DNA from: an uncultured Lachnoclostridium sp.
Lineage (GTDB): Bacteria; Bacillota; Clostridia; Lachnospirales; Lachnospiraceae
Assembly (NCBI GenBank): GCA_946415315.1
Contig: CAMKRZ010000015.1
Coordinates: 1 to 64,000, forward strand
Length of the DNA: 64,000 nucleotides
Direction: 5' to 3'
Each line of letters starts with the position of its first letter. Position 1 is the first letter of the stretch. The position numbers and the translations under genes are program-made. The notes below the pieces were generated by a model, which searched no databases, had not been told where the DNA came from, and saw only the letters and a list, made by a program, of their open reading frames with translations. Shown here in pieces: positions 35,871-45,017 of the stretch.

Positions 35871-37223
35871 TTACTCTCCCAGTCTCTTCGCAAGCTCCGC
35901 GCGGAGCTCCTCGTAGCCGGGCTTTCCGAGAAGGGCGAACATGTTCTTCTTGTAGCTCTCAACGCCGGGCTGGTTGAACGGGTTGACCGCAAGCATGTAA
36001 CCGCTCACGCCGCAGGCGAACTCGAAGAAGTAGAACAGCTGTCCGAGGAAGAACTCGTTCTGCTCGGGAATGCTGATCACAAGGTTCGGCACACCGCCGT
36101 CCACATGCGCAAGCTGCGTTCCCTTCATCGCGCTCTTGTTGACAAACTCCACCGTCTTGCCCGCCAGATAGTTCATGCCGTCAAGGTCCACCGGCTCCGC
36201 CTCGAGAACGATCTCCTCGCGGCTCTTCTCCACCGAAAGCACGGTCTCGTACATGATGCGCGCGCCGTCCTGGATGAACTGCCCCATCGAGTGAAGGTCC
36301 GTCGTGAGATCCACGCTCGCCGGGAAGATACCCTTCTGATCCTTGCCTTCACTCTCGCCGTAGAGCTGCTTCCACCACTCGCTCACATAGTGCAGCGAAG
36401 GCTCGTAGTTCGCGAGCACCTCCACGCTCTTGCCCTTGCGGTAGAGGATGTTGCGCACTGCCGCATAGCGAAGGGCATCATTTTCCGAAAAATCCTTGTT
36501 GATGCAGGCCTCGCGCATACTTGCCGCACCCGCCATCAGCGCGTCGATATCCGCGCCGCTCACCGCGATCGGAAGAAGACCTACCGCCGTCAGCACAGAG
36601 AACCGTCCGCCGACATCATCCGGCACCACAAAGCTCTCGTAACCCTCCTCGGTCGCAACCTGCTTGAGGGCTCCTCTCGCCTTGTCGGTCGTCGCGTAGA
36701 TACGCTTGTTGGCCTCCTCATGGCCGTACTTCTTGATCAGCTTCTGCTTGAGCACGCGGAACGCGATCGCCGGCTCCGTGGTCGTGCCCGATTTGCTGAT
36801 GATGTTGATCGAAAAATCACGGTCACCGATCACATCGATCAGGTGCTTTAAGTACGTCGAGCTGATGCTGTTGCCCGCAAAATAAATCTCCGGCGTGCCG
36901 CGAAGCGCCTTCGGCGCGTTGTTGTAGAAGCTGTGGCGCAGGAATTCGATCGCTGCGCGTGCTCCGAGATACGAACCGCCGATGCCGATGACAACAAGCA
37001 CTTCGGAATCCGACTGAATCTTCGCCGCTGCCTTCTTGATGCGCGCAAACTCGTCCTTGTCGTACGCAACCGGAAGATCGATCCAGCCAAGGAAATCATT
37101 GCCCGCGCCCTGTCTTCCGAGAAGCTCCGCGCGCGCTGCCTCCGCCTGACCCTTGATCAGCGCAACCTCCTGATCGATCATAAAGCGTGACGCCAAAGCA
37201 GCGTCAAATGTGACATTTTCCAT
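35871..37223 (-). CDS. pgi: Glucose-6-phosphate isomerase
   Basis: Interconverts glucose 6-phosphate and fructose 6-phosphate in glycolysis; cytoplasmic. 450 residues from the ATG at 37223, the length of Bacillus Pgi. Signature 1 [13 protein letters not shown] and signature 2 [10 protein letters not shown] are intact, and the sugar-phosphate site [12 protein letters not shown] is present. Its own promoter lies upstream and a bidirectional terminator downstream. Confidence 0.97.
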   Translation of the reverse strand: MENVTFDAALASRFMIDQEVALIKGQAEAARAELLGRQGAGNDFLGWIDLPVAYDKDEFARIKKAAAKIQSDSEVLVVIGIGGSYLGARAAIEFLRHSFYNNAPKALRGTPEIYFAGNSISSTYLKHLIDVIGDRDFSINIISKSGTTTEPAIAFRVLKQKLIKKYGHEEANKRIYATTDKARGALKQVATEEGYESFVVPDDVGGRFSVLTAVGLLPIAVSGADIDALMAGAASMREACINKDFSENDALRYAAVRNILYRKGKSVEVLANYEPSLHYVSEWWKQLYGESEGKDQKGIFPASVDLTTDLHSMGQFIQDGARIMYETVLSVEKSREEIVLEAEPVDLDGMNYLAGKTVEFVNKSAMKGTQLAHVDGGVPNLVISIPEQNEFFLGQLFYFFEFACGVSGYMLAVNPFNQPGVESYKKNMFALLGKPGYEELRAELAKRLGE

Positions 37224-37324
37224 TGTTTTACCTAACCTTTCCCGGACGAGCACCGATCATCCTCTGCATATCCTGTTTCGTTTCGCGCTAAAGCCTTTTG
37301 TGCGCCGTCCGCTATACCGCAAGC

Positions 37325-37353
37325 ATTATAGCAAACCACCCATCGCAATGCAA
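37325..37353 (-). promoter_or_regulatory. Promoter of pgi
   Basis: On the minus strand, TTGCAT (37348-37353), a 17-base spacer, and consensus TATAAT (37325-37330) preceded by TGC, an extended -10. The leader is about 95 bases. Confidence 0.8.
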
Positions 37354-37384
37354 GCGTAACCGACTGCCGCGCCCCCAAAAATGC

Positions 37385-37413
37385 TTTTCATTTGTCGCGT
37401 CGTGTGCTAAAAT
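37385..37413 (+). promoter_or_regulatory. Promoter of VanY-type carboxypeptidase gene
   Basis: TTTTCA (37385-37390), a 17-base spacer, and TAAAAT (37408-37413) with upstream TGC (extended -10). It is divergent from, and about 30 bases away from, the pgi promoter. Confidence 0.55.
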
Positions 37414-37488
37414 GGCTGTGTTTGACAGGTTCCGCTGCATCGCAGCGTGAAAACCGACAACTTTGGTACTCCCAGGGGGATATTTTAC

Positions 37489-38646
37489 ATGCCTACTGAC
37501 AACAGAGACCCGCGCAACGGATCATCACGCACGGGCACACAGCGAAGCGGAACGCGACCGTCGCAGGGCAGCGGAGCAACGCGCTCGACGCAGGGCAGCG
37601 CGCAGCGCACCGGCACACGCACCGCGCAGGGCACCGGACAACGCTCTTCCGCAACGCGAAGAAAAAAGAAGAAGAAAAGTTTTCTGCAGCGCAACTTCGG
37701 GCTCTGCATGGCAGTTCTGATCATACTTTTGATACTGCTGATCGTGCTGATCGTGAAGGCGATCAAGGGCAGCAACGACGGGGAGAAGCCGGACAACCAG
37801 CCGACGAAGACCACGCAGGCGCCGACCTCACCGGCCGGTCAGAAGACTCCGACGCCGACCGGCGCCGTTAATCAGTCGACCTCGACGCCGACCGCTACGC
37901 CCGCACCGACCGACACTCCGACACCCACACCGTCGCCGACGCCGTACGTCTACGGCCTGTGCTCAAGCGTCACGCTCGATGAGAACTCCGAACCGGTGGA
38001 GGGTGACAACTGGGAGATCGATTACCTGATGCTGGTCAACTGGTCTCACCGCCTCAAATACACCGGCAATCCGGAGAATCTGGTCCCCCTCAAAGAAGTG
38101 CTCACCGCGGACTTCTACACCATCGAGGAACCGTACACCGTCTCCGAATCCAAACGCAATTTCGTGATCGAGACCGAGGAGGACAAATACAACCGCGGCA
38201 ACCGCGTCGCCGTGGAGAATCTCAACGAGATGTGCACGGACTTCCACAAAGCCACCGGCATCGGGATCAAGGTTTCCCAGACCGGCGCGTACCGCAACTA
38301 CGCGACGCAGGATCGCTTCTGGCAAAAACGTGACAAGAGCCTTAACCCGCCGCGGACCATTCCCGGCAACGCAAGCGAGCACCGCACCGGCCTGGGCTTC
38401 GATATCTGGGTTCTCGACAGCGGGGAAAATGACACGACCTGGTTCCGCAACAACTGCTACAAATACGGCTTCATCCTCCGATATCCTTCGGACAAGAAGA
38501 AGATCACCGGCATCGCGTACGAACAGTGGCATTTCCGCTACGTTGGCAAAGAAGCCGCCAAGGAGATCTTCGACCTCGGCTTCTGCCTCGAGGAGTACGT
38601 CGCCTACAAGAACGGCGAGGACCTCTCGATGCTGCCGACGTACTGA
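37489..38646 (+). CDS. Membrane-anchored D-Ala-D-Ala carboxypeptidase (VanY family)
   Basis: 385 residues from the ATG at 37489 (AGGGGGA 8 bases upstream); a GTG at 37447 lacks a ribosome site. A Ser/Thr/Arg-rich basic cytoplasmic tail (1-65) precedes one membrane segment (about 72-95). A Thr/Pro linker (about 105-160) leads to the zinc peptidase domain. Zinc ligands are the His and Asp of SEHRTGLGFDI (about 297-307) and the His of EQWHFRYVG (about 347). The enzyme trims the terminal D-Ala of peptidoglycan pentapeptides outside the cell. No van-type regulator or ligase is adjacent, so a housekeeping cell-wall role is likelier than vancomycin resistance. Confidence 0.92.
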   Translation: MPTDNRDPRNGSSRTGTQRSGTRPSQGSGATRSTQGSAQRTGTRTAQGTGQRSSATRRKKKKKSFLQRNFGLCMAVLIILLILLIVLIVKAIKGSNDGEKPDNQPTKTTQAPTSPAGQKTPTPTGAVNQSTSTPTATPAPTDTPTPTPSPTPYVYGLCSSVTLDENSEPVEGDNWEIDYLMLVNWSHRLKYTGNPENLVPLKEVLTADFYTIEEPYTVSESKRNFVIETEEDKYNRGNRVAVENLNEMCTDFHKATGIGIKVSQTGAYRNYATQDRFWQKRDKSLNPPRTIPGNASEHRTGLGFDIWVLDSGENDTTWFRNNCYKYGFILRYPSDKKKITGIAYEQWHFRYVGKEAAKEIFDLGFCLEEYVAYKNGEDLSMLPTY

Positions 38647-38693
38647 TCCGCAGCGGCCGGACAGGGCGCTTCACAGACAATCACAGACGCAAG

Positions 38694-38719
38694 AAAACCC
38701 CGGCGATCGCCGGGGTTTT
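38694..38719. terminator. Bidirectional terminator, perfect palindrome
   Basis: AAAACCCCGGCGA with its exact inverse, no extra loop, flanked by T4 in each direction. It ends the carboxypeptidase gene and also abuts the stop of the convergent methyltransferase gene (38722). Confidence 0.92.
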
Positions 38720-38721
38720 GT

Positions 38722-39507
38722 TTACTGTTTCATCCGCAAATGGTACATCAGAATAGCCGCTGCCACAGCCGCGTTGAGCGACTCCGCTTGCCCGTCCATC
38801 GGGATGCGGATGCGCACGTCGGAAAGTGCCGTAACACCGTCCGAGAGGCCGTTGGCCTCATTGCCGATCAGGATGCCTGCCCTGCTGTCGTAGGACGCCT
38901 CCGTGTACGGAACCGAGCCCTGCAGGTGCGCCGCGTACAGCGTCACGCCGCGCTCCTTGAGATTTTCCATCGCCTTCGGAAAATCCTCGACATAGCAGAA
39001 CGGAACTCTCAGGATCGCGCCCATCGTTGACCTCACAACCTTCGGATTGAACACATCCACCGAGTCCGACGAGAGGATAATGCCGTTCATACCGGCCGCC
39101 TCCGCGGTCCGCATGATCGTGCCGAGGTTGCCCGGATCACGCAGGCTCTCCAGCAGAAGAAGTTTCGTCGTCTCGCCGGCGATCATATCCTCGATCGAGT
39201 ACCGAGGCATGCGCACGATCGCGATCACGCCCTGCGGTGTCACCGTCTCCGCCACAGCGCAAAATGCCGCGTCCGAGACTGTCTCCCAGTCGCAGGTGAG
39301 CATCATTGCCCGCTCCGCATCCGCAAGTTCCGCGACGCTGCTCTCCGACCAGTAGGCCTTCACAAGCGATTCCGGTCTCTGCGTCAGAATCTCGAAAAAC
39401 ATTTTCCGACCCTCGCAGATGAACACACGGTCCGCCTCGCGGGCGCTGCGCTTCTTGAGAAGCGTCTGCAGATATTTCAGTTGTGGGTTGGATTTGGAAG
39501 TGATCAT
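38722..39507 (-). CDS. TrmH/SpoU-family RNA 2'-O-methyltransferase
   Basis: 261 residues from the ATG at 39507 (CGGAGGA 7 bases upstream). An N-terminal substrate-binding domain (about 5-95, SNPQLKYLQTLLKKRSAREADRVF split by the RNA-binding pattern) precedes a SPOUT knot with motif 1 DPGNLGTIMRTAEAAG, motif 2 GILIGNEANGLSD and motif 3 IPMDGQAESLNAAVAAAILMY. The family methylates ribose in 23S rRNA or tRNA; RlmB- and YsgA-like members are hard to separate from sequence. An extended -10 (TGATATGAT) lies upstream near 39580. Confidence 0.93.
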   Translation of the reverse strand: MITSKSNPQLKYLQTLLKKRSAREADRVFICEGRKMFFEILTQRPESLVKAYWSESSVAELADAERAMMLTCDWETVSDAAFCAVAETVTPQGVIAIVRMPRYSIEDMIAGETTKLLLLESLRDPGNLGTIMRTAEAAGMNGIILSSDSVDVFNPKVVRSTMGAILRVPFCYVEDFPKAMENLKERGVTLYAAHLQGSVPYTEASYDSRAGILIGNEANGLSDGVTALSDVRIRIPMDGQAESLNAAVAAAILMYHLRMKQ

Positions 39508-39653
39508 ACTGTCTTCCTCCGACTCTTCTGCGCCATGATAATCCAAACTGCCGGCTTTGTCGTGTTTATTCTCACGATCATATCAGCTCTGTCGCATTGA
39601 TCTCGCGATTACCCGATGATCCCGATCAGCTCCTCCGGAAGGCCAAGCTGTCT

Positions 39654-40727
39654 TCACATCTCTTCCTGGTTCGCCAGCTTTGCTGCCTGATCGGCCGCCG
39701 TCAGCGCGTCAATGATCTCCTGCAGGTCGCCGTTCATGATCTTGTCCAGCTTGTACAGTGTCAGTCCGATGCGGTGATCGGTCACACGGCTCTGCGGAAA
39801 ATTGTACGTGCGGATCTTCTCGGAGCGGTCGCCCGTTCCGATCTGGCTTCTGCGCTCTGCCGCAACCGCATCGTGCGCCTTCTGACGCTCAAGGTCATAC
39901 AGTTTCGCGCGCAGCAGGGCAAATGCCTTGTCGCGGTTTTGAAGCTGCGATTTCTCGGTCTGCGAGTAGATCACGATACCGGACGGATAGTGTGTCAGAC
40001 GCACCGCGGAGTCCGTCGTGTTGACGCACTGGCCGCCGTTGCCGGACGCGCGCATGACATCGATTCGGATGTCCTTCTCGTCGATCACGACATCGACTTC
40101 CTCCGCCTCGGGCATCACTGCCACGGACGCCGTCGACGTGTGAATCCGGCCGCCGGATTCCGTTTCCGGAACACGCTGCACGCGGTGCACGCCGCTCTCA
40201 TATTTGAGCACGGAGTAGGCTCCCTGCCCCTTCACCATGAACTCGACTTCCTTCATCCCGCCGATGCCGGTCTCATCAAAGTTGACGAGCTCGATCTTCC
40301 ACCTGCGCGACTCGATGTAATGCACATACATGCGGTACAGTTCCGCAGCAAATAAGGCCGCCTCCTCGCCGCCGGCACCCGCGCGGATTTCCACGACAAC
40401 GTTCTTGTCATCGCACGGATCCTTCGGGATCAACAGAATTTTCAGTTTCTTCTCATACTCTTCAATCTGTGCGCGCGCGTCGGAGAGTTCCTCCTTGAGC
40501 ATCTCGCGCATCTCGTCATCGGTCTCCTTCTCGAGCATCTCAAGGCTCTCTTCGACCGTCTGTTTCGCTTTCTTATATGCCAGGTATGTTGTGACAAGCG
40601 GCTCACAATCGCTCTGTTCCTTCATCAGTTTGCGGAACCGGTTCGTGTCCGAGGTCACATCCGGGCTCGCAAGCTCCAGCTGCAGCTCCTCGTACCGCTT
40701 GCAGACATCCTCCAATTTGTCAAACAT
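39654..40727 (-). CDS. prfA: Peptide chain release factor 1
   Basis: Recognises UAA and UAG stop codons and triggers peptide release. 357 residues, full length. The GGQ catalytic loop is at about residue 230 ([18 protein letters not shown]); Q of GGQ is the methylation target of PrmC, encoded just upstream. [18 protein letters not shown] is typical of RF1. Last gene of the rpmE-DUF1385-prmC-prfA unit. Confidence 0.98.
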   Translation of the reverse strand: MFDKLEDVCKRYEELQLELASPDVTSDTNRFRKLMKEQSDCEPLVTTYLAYKKAKQTVEESLEMLEKETDDEMREMLKEELSDARAQIEEYEKKLKILLIPKDPCDDKNVVVEIRAGAGGEEAALFAAELYRMYVHYIESRRWKIELVNFDETGIGGMKEVEFMVKGQGAYSVLKYESGVHRVQRVPETESGGRIHTSTASVAVMPEAEEVDVVIDEKDIRIDVMRASGNGGQCVNTTDSAVRLTHYPSGIVIYSQTEKSQLQNRDKAFALLRAKLYDLERQKAHDAVAAERRSQIGTGDRSEKIRTYNFPQSRVTDHRIGLTLYKLDKIMNGDLQEIIDALTAADQAAKLANQEEM

Positions 40728-40875
40728 TGTATTTCCTGCCTTTCTGCGGGCATAGTGCGCCCGTCTCTTTGATTGTCCTCGTAAAATGGTTTCATTGCCG
40801 ACATCACCGGGGCTCCCGCCCGCGGCTTTGTCCTCATATTACCGCAAAAACCCGGTTCCGCGGCACGGCAACGCA

Positions 40876-41736
40876 CTACAAATGCCCGAAGACAACCCGG
40901 TCAAGGCCGGCATAATCTTTTCTCACGCGTACCCCGGAAAATCCCGCTTCGCGGAACAGGGCAGGCACGCTGACGCCCTGGTCAAATCCGATTTCCACGA
41001 TCAGTATACCTCCATTTTCCCCGTCTCGCGCAGGTCGGAGATGCTTTGCACCCTCCGTCACCAGCACACGGTAATACGAAAGCCCGTCCTCGCCGCCGTA
41101 CAGCGCGAGACGCGGCTCATGATCCTTCACTTCGGGCTCCAGCCCTTCGATCTGCTCCGGCGGAATATACGGCGGATTGGAGACGATCACATCGAACTCC
41201 CCGTCGATGCCTGCGAACATATCACTCTGCACCCAGTCAACCACTGCTCCGAGTCGCTGCGCGTTGTCGCGCGCCACCGCAAGCGCCGCCTCCGAGATAT
41301 CCGCGCCCGCCACGGACGCCGGCTTGCCGAGCTTTGCGATACTGATCGCAATGCAACCCGAACCGGTGCACATGTCAAGCACACGTCTGCCCTCACAGCA
41401 CGCCAGAGCCTCCTCCACAAGGTGCTCCGTATCCTGCCTCGGGATAAGCACATCGGGAGTGACGCGGAACGACAGTCCCATGAACTCCTGCTCCCCCGTC
41501 AAATGTTGCAGCGGCTCTCTCGCGAGCCGTCTCTGCGCAAGGGAACAGTACCTCTCCCATTCCGCTTCCGAAATGGCTTCCTCGCGCCGCATCAGCCATG
41601 CCGCGGGCGTCATGTCGCAGACATACCACAGCAACTGCTCCGCCTGAAGCGCCGCCTCGGGCACACCTGCCGAAAGCAGTTCCTCGCTCCACCGGCGCAC
41701 GGCCTCACGATATGAAGTTGGGCACTCTCTGTTCAC
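40876..41736 (-). CDS. prmC: Release factor glutamine methyltransferase
   Basis: Methylates the GGQ glutamine of release factors with S-adenosylmethionine. 286 residues from a GTG at 41736 with GGAGGG 12 bases upstream; this start gives the usual N-terminus (TSYREAVRRWSEELL). An ATG at 41823 overlapping the previous stop would add 29 basic residues unlike the family. Motifs: LIPRQDTE near 105, SAM loop LDMCTGSGCIAIS, catalytic VSNPPYIPP. The position between DUF1385 and prfA genes is the usual one. Confidence 0.95.
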   Translation of the reverse strand: MNRECPTSYREAVRRWSEELLSAGVPEAALQAEQLLWYVCDMTPAAWLMRREEAISEAEWERYCSLAQRRLAREPLQHLTGEQEFMGLSFRVTPDVLIPRQDTEHLVEEALACCEGRRVLDMCTGSGCIAISIAKLGKPASVAGADISEAALAVARDNAQRLGAVVDWVQSDMFAGIDGEFDVIVSNPPYIPPEQIEGLEPEVKDHEPRLALYGGEDGLSYYRVLVTEGAKHLRPARDGENGGILIVEIGFDQGVSVPALFREAGFSGVRVRKDYAGLDRVVFGHL

Positions 41737-41819
41737 GATCGTTCCAAACCCTCCACAAACGTTCCCTGTTCTGCATATTTCCCGGAAAATGTTTCCGCGG
41801 CTTCTTCTGCGTCGCAGCG

Positions 41820-43040
41820 TCATTCCGCCTTATTTTCCGAATTCTTCTTCGAATCGTTGAGGAAGCCTGTCACGGTAGGCGTGTAGCTTCCGTCCTCCTC
41901 CAGAAGGTACTCTCCTGCACCTGTAGCCGTCGCACACTCCTCCGCGGCCGTTCCCGCGAGAAATGCCTTCCAGTCGAACACTGCCTCGACCGAGGTGATG
42001 GCCACGGCAAGCATCGTGTCATCCGGCTCCTTCGTCGTGAGCGCCTGCATCCACATCCCGGGTCTGCTCAGCGCATTGACGAACTTGTTGTCCGTACGAC
42101 CGGCAAGGCGAAGCAGCTCGTAGCTGATCCCGGCCACAAGCGGCAGCAACAGGATACGCACGACAAACCGAACGACGAACTTCAGCACACGCGAGGTCCC
42201 GGTGTACAGCGGGAACACATTGACTATGGAAAATACAAGAATACTGATCACCATGACGAAGATCATGAAACTCGTGCCGCAGCGCTTATGCTCCTTCGAT
42301 GACGCGCGCGCATTATCCACCGTAAGCTCCAGACCATGCTCGATACAGTTGATCGTCTTGTGCTCCGCTCCGTGGTAGCGGAACACGCGCTTGATCTCCT
42401 CCATCTGTGAGATCAGTACAATATAACCGACGAAGATCGCGATCCGTAGCACACCTTCCATTGCGCTGGAAAAAAGCGGCGAGTCAATTCCGGTCGCGCG
42501 CTCCAGAAACGAGGTGATCGTGAACGGAAGTAAAATGAACAGCGCTACCGTCAGGATGAGCGAGAGCGCTACCGTGGCGCCGATCATCGCCGTCGTCATC
42601 ACCGGTTTCTGCTCTGCCTTCTTCCCTGCATCAGCTGCATTTGCGGATTCCGACCCCGTAGCATCCGACGTTGCGACCTCCTCAGACGCTGCATCGCTTG
42701 CTCCCGTGGTGTTAGCGGTTTCCTGCGCGGCATCCGCGTTCTCCGCCTTCTCGGCGTCCTTCTCCGACTTCTTCGGCTCATCGACATCCACGAAGTTTGC
42801 CGAGTACATCAGCGTGCTCATGCCGACGATCATCGATTCCACCAGATTGACGGCACCGCGAATGAACGGCCAGCCGAGCCAGTGGTGCTTCTCGTTGACG
42901 CTGTGGTATTCCTTCACATTGATGATCGTCTGTCCGTCAGGTTTGCGCACGGCAACCGCGTACTTGCTACGGTTGCGCATCATCACGCCCTCCATGACAG
43001 CCTGTCCGCCGATGCCCGACGGTTTCAACTCCTCTGCCAT
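41820..43040 (-). CDS. DUF1385 membrane protein
   Basis: 406 residues from the ATG at 43040 (GGGAG 7 bases upstream). The family signature GGQAVMEGVMMRN is at the N-terminus (about 12-24), followed by KHHWLGWPFIRGAVNLVESM. An unusual low-complexity Glu/Ala/Ser/Thr insert covers about residues 92-150, followed by several membrane segments and the conserved FRYHGAEHKTINCIEHG. Function is unknown, but the gene sits between rpmE and prmC in many Clostridia and Bacilli, as it does here. Confidence 0.93.
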   Translation of the reverse strand: MAEELKPSGIGGQAVMEGVMMRNRSKYAVAVRKPDGQTIINVKEYHSVNEKHHWLGWPFIRGAVNLVESMIVGMSTLMYSANFVDVDEPKKSEKDAEKAENADAAQETANTTGASDAASEEVATSDATGSESANAADAGKKAEQKPVMTTAMIGATVALSLILTVALFILLPFTITSFLERATGIDSPLFSSAMEGVLRIAIFVGYIVLISQMEEIKRVFRYHGAEHKTINCIEHGLELTVDNARASSKEHKRCGTSFMIFVMVISILVFSIVNVFPLYTGTSRVLKFVVRFVVRILLLPLVAGISYELLRLAGRTDNKFVNALSRPGMWMQALTTKEPDDTMLAVAITSVEAVFDWKAFLAGTAAEECATATGAGEYLLEEDGSYTPTVTGFLNDSKKNSENKAE

Positions 43041-43134
43041 ATTCCTTCTCCCTCGTACTGAACTTATCAATATCCGTAAGCGCAGCTTGCGCCGTAAGTG
43101 TCTCCGATCGGTTGGTACCTGTGCTCACCGCCGC

Positions 43135-43221
43135 GAATCGCGCGACTTGCGCAGCAAGCTTTCCTTTGCGCGATTCTGCGATCAAGCCTTCTATGAAAAC
43201 GCCATATGCGTTTTCATAGAA
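43135..43221. repeat. Nested inverted repeats between rpmE and DUF1385 gene
   Basis: Two inverted repeats in series. GAATCGCGC (43135-43143) pairs with GCGCGATTC (43168-43176), enclosing a smaller GCGCAGCAAGC-type stem. A perfect 14-bp stem follows, TTCTATGAAAACGC (43189-43202) with its inverse (43208-43221) around CATAT. Together with the rpmE terminator, three hairpins occupy about 120 bases, more than termination needs. Confidence 0.75.
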
Positions 43222-43226
43222 GAAAA

Positions 43227-43251
43227 GCCTTGACAATGGAGTTGTCAAGGC
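43227..43251 (-). terminator. Terminator of rpmE
   Basis: Perfect 10-bp arms GCCTTGACAA and TTGTCAAGGC with a 5-base loop. On the minus strand TTTTCTTC follows. It lies 28 bases after the rpmE stop; readthrough would reach the DUF1385 gene. Confidence 0.85.
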
Positions 43252-43279
43252 ATAGTCACGTTTCTTTCCGAGTCTTAGA

Positions 43280-43477
43280 TTAAAAACCGTACTTCTTGTT
43301 GAACTTCTCAATCGCACCACGCGCCTGAGCAGCCTTCTTCTGACCGGTATAGAATGTGTGGCACTTGGAGCAGATTTCTACGTGAATCTCCGGCTTCGTG
43401 GAACCGGTCACGAACTCGTTGCCACAGTTGCATGTTACCTTTGCCTGATAGTATTTCGGCTGAATTCCTTCTTTCAT
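43280..43477 (-). CDS. rpmE: Ribosomal protein bL31, zinc-binding form
   Basis: 65 residues from the ATG at 43477 (GAGGTG 6 bases upstream). C16, C18, C36 and C39 (VTCNCGN and ICSKCHTF) form the zinc site of the C+ form of L31. The 50S protein contacts the small subunit across the interface. It has its own promoter and a structured leader, and a terminator directly after it. Confidence 0.96.
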   Translation of the reverse strand: MKEGIQPKYYQAKVTCNCGNEFVTGSTKPEIHVEICSKCHTFYTGQKKAAQARGAIEKFNKKYGF

Positions 43478-43592
43478 GTCATTCACCTCGCAATTCTGTA
43501 TTTCCAATCCGTTTTTCGTTCACCCGGCATTACCCGGTTATCGTAAGAAGCGCTGAATCAATCAGCGTTTCGTAACACTCATTTGAACAGCT
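43478..43592 (-). ncRNA. Structured rpmE leader (possible L31 autoregulatory element)
   Basis: The leader of about 110 bases from the promoter at 43598-43626 contains a strong imperfect stem: CGCTGA and TCAGCG around TTGAT, extended by CGTAAG/GTTACG-type pairs (43541-43577). A second stem has CCGGGT/GCCGGG arms (43520-43536). L31 leaders that bind L31 are described in Firmicutes; whether this one belongs to that class needs a covariance search. Confidence 0.4.
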
Positions 43593-43597
43593 TTTGT

Positions 43598-43626
43598 ATT
43601 ATAACACAGCGTTTTTCAAAATGCAA
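43598..43626 (-). promoter_or_regulatory. Promoter of rpmE
   Basis: On the minus strand, TTGCAT (43621-43626), a 17-base spacer, and consensus TATAAT (43598-43603). Confidence 0.82.
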
Positions 43627-43668
43627 CATCATTTTTCACATCATTTTTCGAGCGATTTTCGGCCAAAA

Positions 43669-44427
43669 CTAATGCTCTGCGACGCTTTCTTCCCAGGTAA
43701 AAGCCCCGTCCCTGAACTTGCAGTCCGTGACGAACTCCCGCACAAGAATTCTCTCCTGACCGACCCCCTTGTAACAACACACGTGGAGTTCCCGGTACAG
43801 TCCCGGAAGCATCGGGATCACCGATTCCGCTTCACTCCTGATCTCCTCCGGCGTCAGCTCATCCGACTGTTCGACATCAATCGTGATGATCACCTTAGCG
43901 TCGTACCAGACCGTGTTGCCGGAGTTATCTGCAAAATATTTCGCGACTTCCTTCTTTGTGAACCTCATTGGTTGCAGATCACTGCTCCAGTCCACACAAA
44001 TCGCGGAGATGCTGTATCTCCCGTCTCCGAGCAGTCCCGCTTCCCGAATTGAAGCGTCCACGTATCCTTTCACATCTTCAGAGCAGTCGTACATTCTGAA
44101 GTTTGTGTAGAAGTCCGAAACCCGGCATGCCACATACTCCACCCCGTCCACGGTAAATTTGTACTCCGCTCTCTCAGGTTCCTCATACTTCTTCGAAGTG
44201 ATCTTGTAATCACCTTCCTTCAGGCCATAGTACTTCTCCATATCGCGGCGAAAACTTTCATCTATGCTCCTTCTCTTGTCCCGTTCCCGTTCCTGCCGAT
44301 CATTTTTATAACTCCGAATCATAAGTGCTATGACGCAAAAGACTGCAATAATTACCGCGATAACAATAGCCGAAACTTTCAGCGTTTTCGATTCATACTC
44401 TCGGCCGGTGTCCCTGTTTTCTTCCAT
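43669..44427 (-). CDS. Hypothetical single-pass membrane protein
   Basis: 252 residues. One membrane segment at about 16-38 with a short cytoplasmic N-terminus; the rest is an external alpha/beta domain (FTVDGVEYVACRVSDFYTNFRMYDCSED) with four cysteines. Not recognised. GAGAGGG precedes the ATG. Less GC-rich than the surrounding translation genes and interrupts the usual rpmE-rho order together with the decayed gene upstream. Confidence 0.75.
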   Translation of the reverse strand: MEENRDTGREYESKTLKVSAIVIAVIIAVFCVIALMIRSYKNDRQERERDKRRSIDESFRRDMEKYYGLKEGDYKITSKKYEEPERAEYKFTVDGVEYVACRVSDFYTNFRMYDCSEDVKGYVDASIREAGLLGDGRYSISAICVDWSSDLQPMRFTKKEVAKYFADNSGNTVWYDAKVIITIDVEQSDELTPEEIRSEAESVIPMLPGLYRELHVCCYKGVGQERILVREFVTDCKFRDGAFTWEESVAEH

Positions 44428-44454
44428 GTGTCCCTCTCCGTTTCACTATACCGT

Positions 44455-44905
44455 TCATTGATCATCCTCGATCAACTCATGTACGGTTACATGCCCTTCC
44501 TCAAGTTGACAGATGATCGTTCGTGTACTCGCATATTTTCCGAATTCTGCCAAGTCATTTCTTTGATGCATTCCAATATCCGTTCGAATGCCACGGATGC
44601 CTTGATCCTCAGCCAATTGTCCCTGCCACTACGTTCTACCGCTGTAGAAAACGTCTTATCTGCAAACACTTTTCTTACTCGCCGCAGGACATCGTCAATA
44701 TCGTTTTCAAACATATCCGTTTCATCCGGAATAAACGTACGAATACACCGAAACAATCTTTCGCGCTCTACATATTCCGAGAGATAGCAGAGGTCAAACC
44801 CATCCTTGACACGTCCTGAAGATAGTCCGATCCGTATTCCTCAAGACATTCCGCGCGCGTTCTACCTCTATTTGTGTAATCCTCTGCAATTTACGTTGTT
44901 TTTGT
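44455..44905 (-). pseudogene. Decayed gene of unknown function, several frameshifts
   Basis: The minus strand reads as one plausible protein only if the frame changes three times. The pieces are LQRITQIEVERA, ECLEEYGSDYLQDV, GFDLCYLSEYVERERLF running on through DVLRRVRKVFADKTF and ASVAFERILECIKEMTWQ, and KYASTRTIICQLEEG ending HELIEDDQ and a stop at 44455. The first shift is at a CG-dinucleotide run (44851-44858), a typical slippage site. A good promoter remains upstream. The longest single open frame is 44487-44756. Family unknown. Confidence 0.45.
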
Positions 44906-44919
44906 ATAGGTTTGTATAA

Positions 44920-44948
44920 AATGTACCGTAATGCAGGTCCCTTGTCAA
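44920..44948 (-). promoter_or_regulatory. Promoter in front of the decayed gene
   Basis: On the minus strand, perfect -35 TTGACA (44943-44948), a 17-base spacer, and TACATT (44920-44925). Confidence 0.55.
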
Positions 44949-44958
44949 CAAAAGGCTT

Positions 44959-44999
44959 AAAAAGGCCTATGCCAAACATCTCGTTTTGCATAGGCCTTT
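44959..44999 (-). terminator. Terminator of rho
   Basis: Perfect 12-bp arms AAAGGCCTATGC (44961-44972) and GCATAGGCCTTT (44988-44999), followed on the minus strand by TTAAGCC. It lies 19 bases after the rho stop. Confidence 0.85.
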
Positions 45000-45017
45000 A
45001 CAAGTTAATTCCATCAT

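Noticed and set aside
37489-38646. Vancomycin-resistance locus
   Set aside because: A VanY-type carboxypeptidase is present, but no vanHAX-type ligase, dehydrogenase or two-component regulator lies near it.
44487-44756. Intact small gene of 89 codons
   Set aside because: There is no ribosome site at its TTG start, and convincing coding sequence continues in other frames on both sides, so a decayed longer gene explains it better.
44794-44991. 65-codon frame starting inside the rho terminator
   Set aside because: Its ATG lies in the loop and stem of the terminator and upstream of the promoter at 44920-44948, so it cannot be the natural start.
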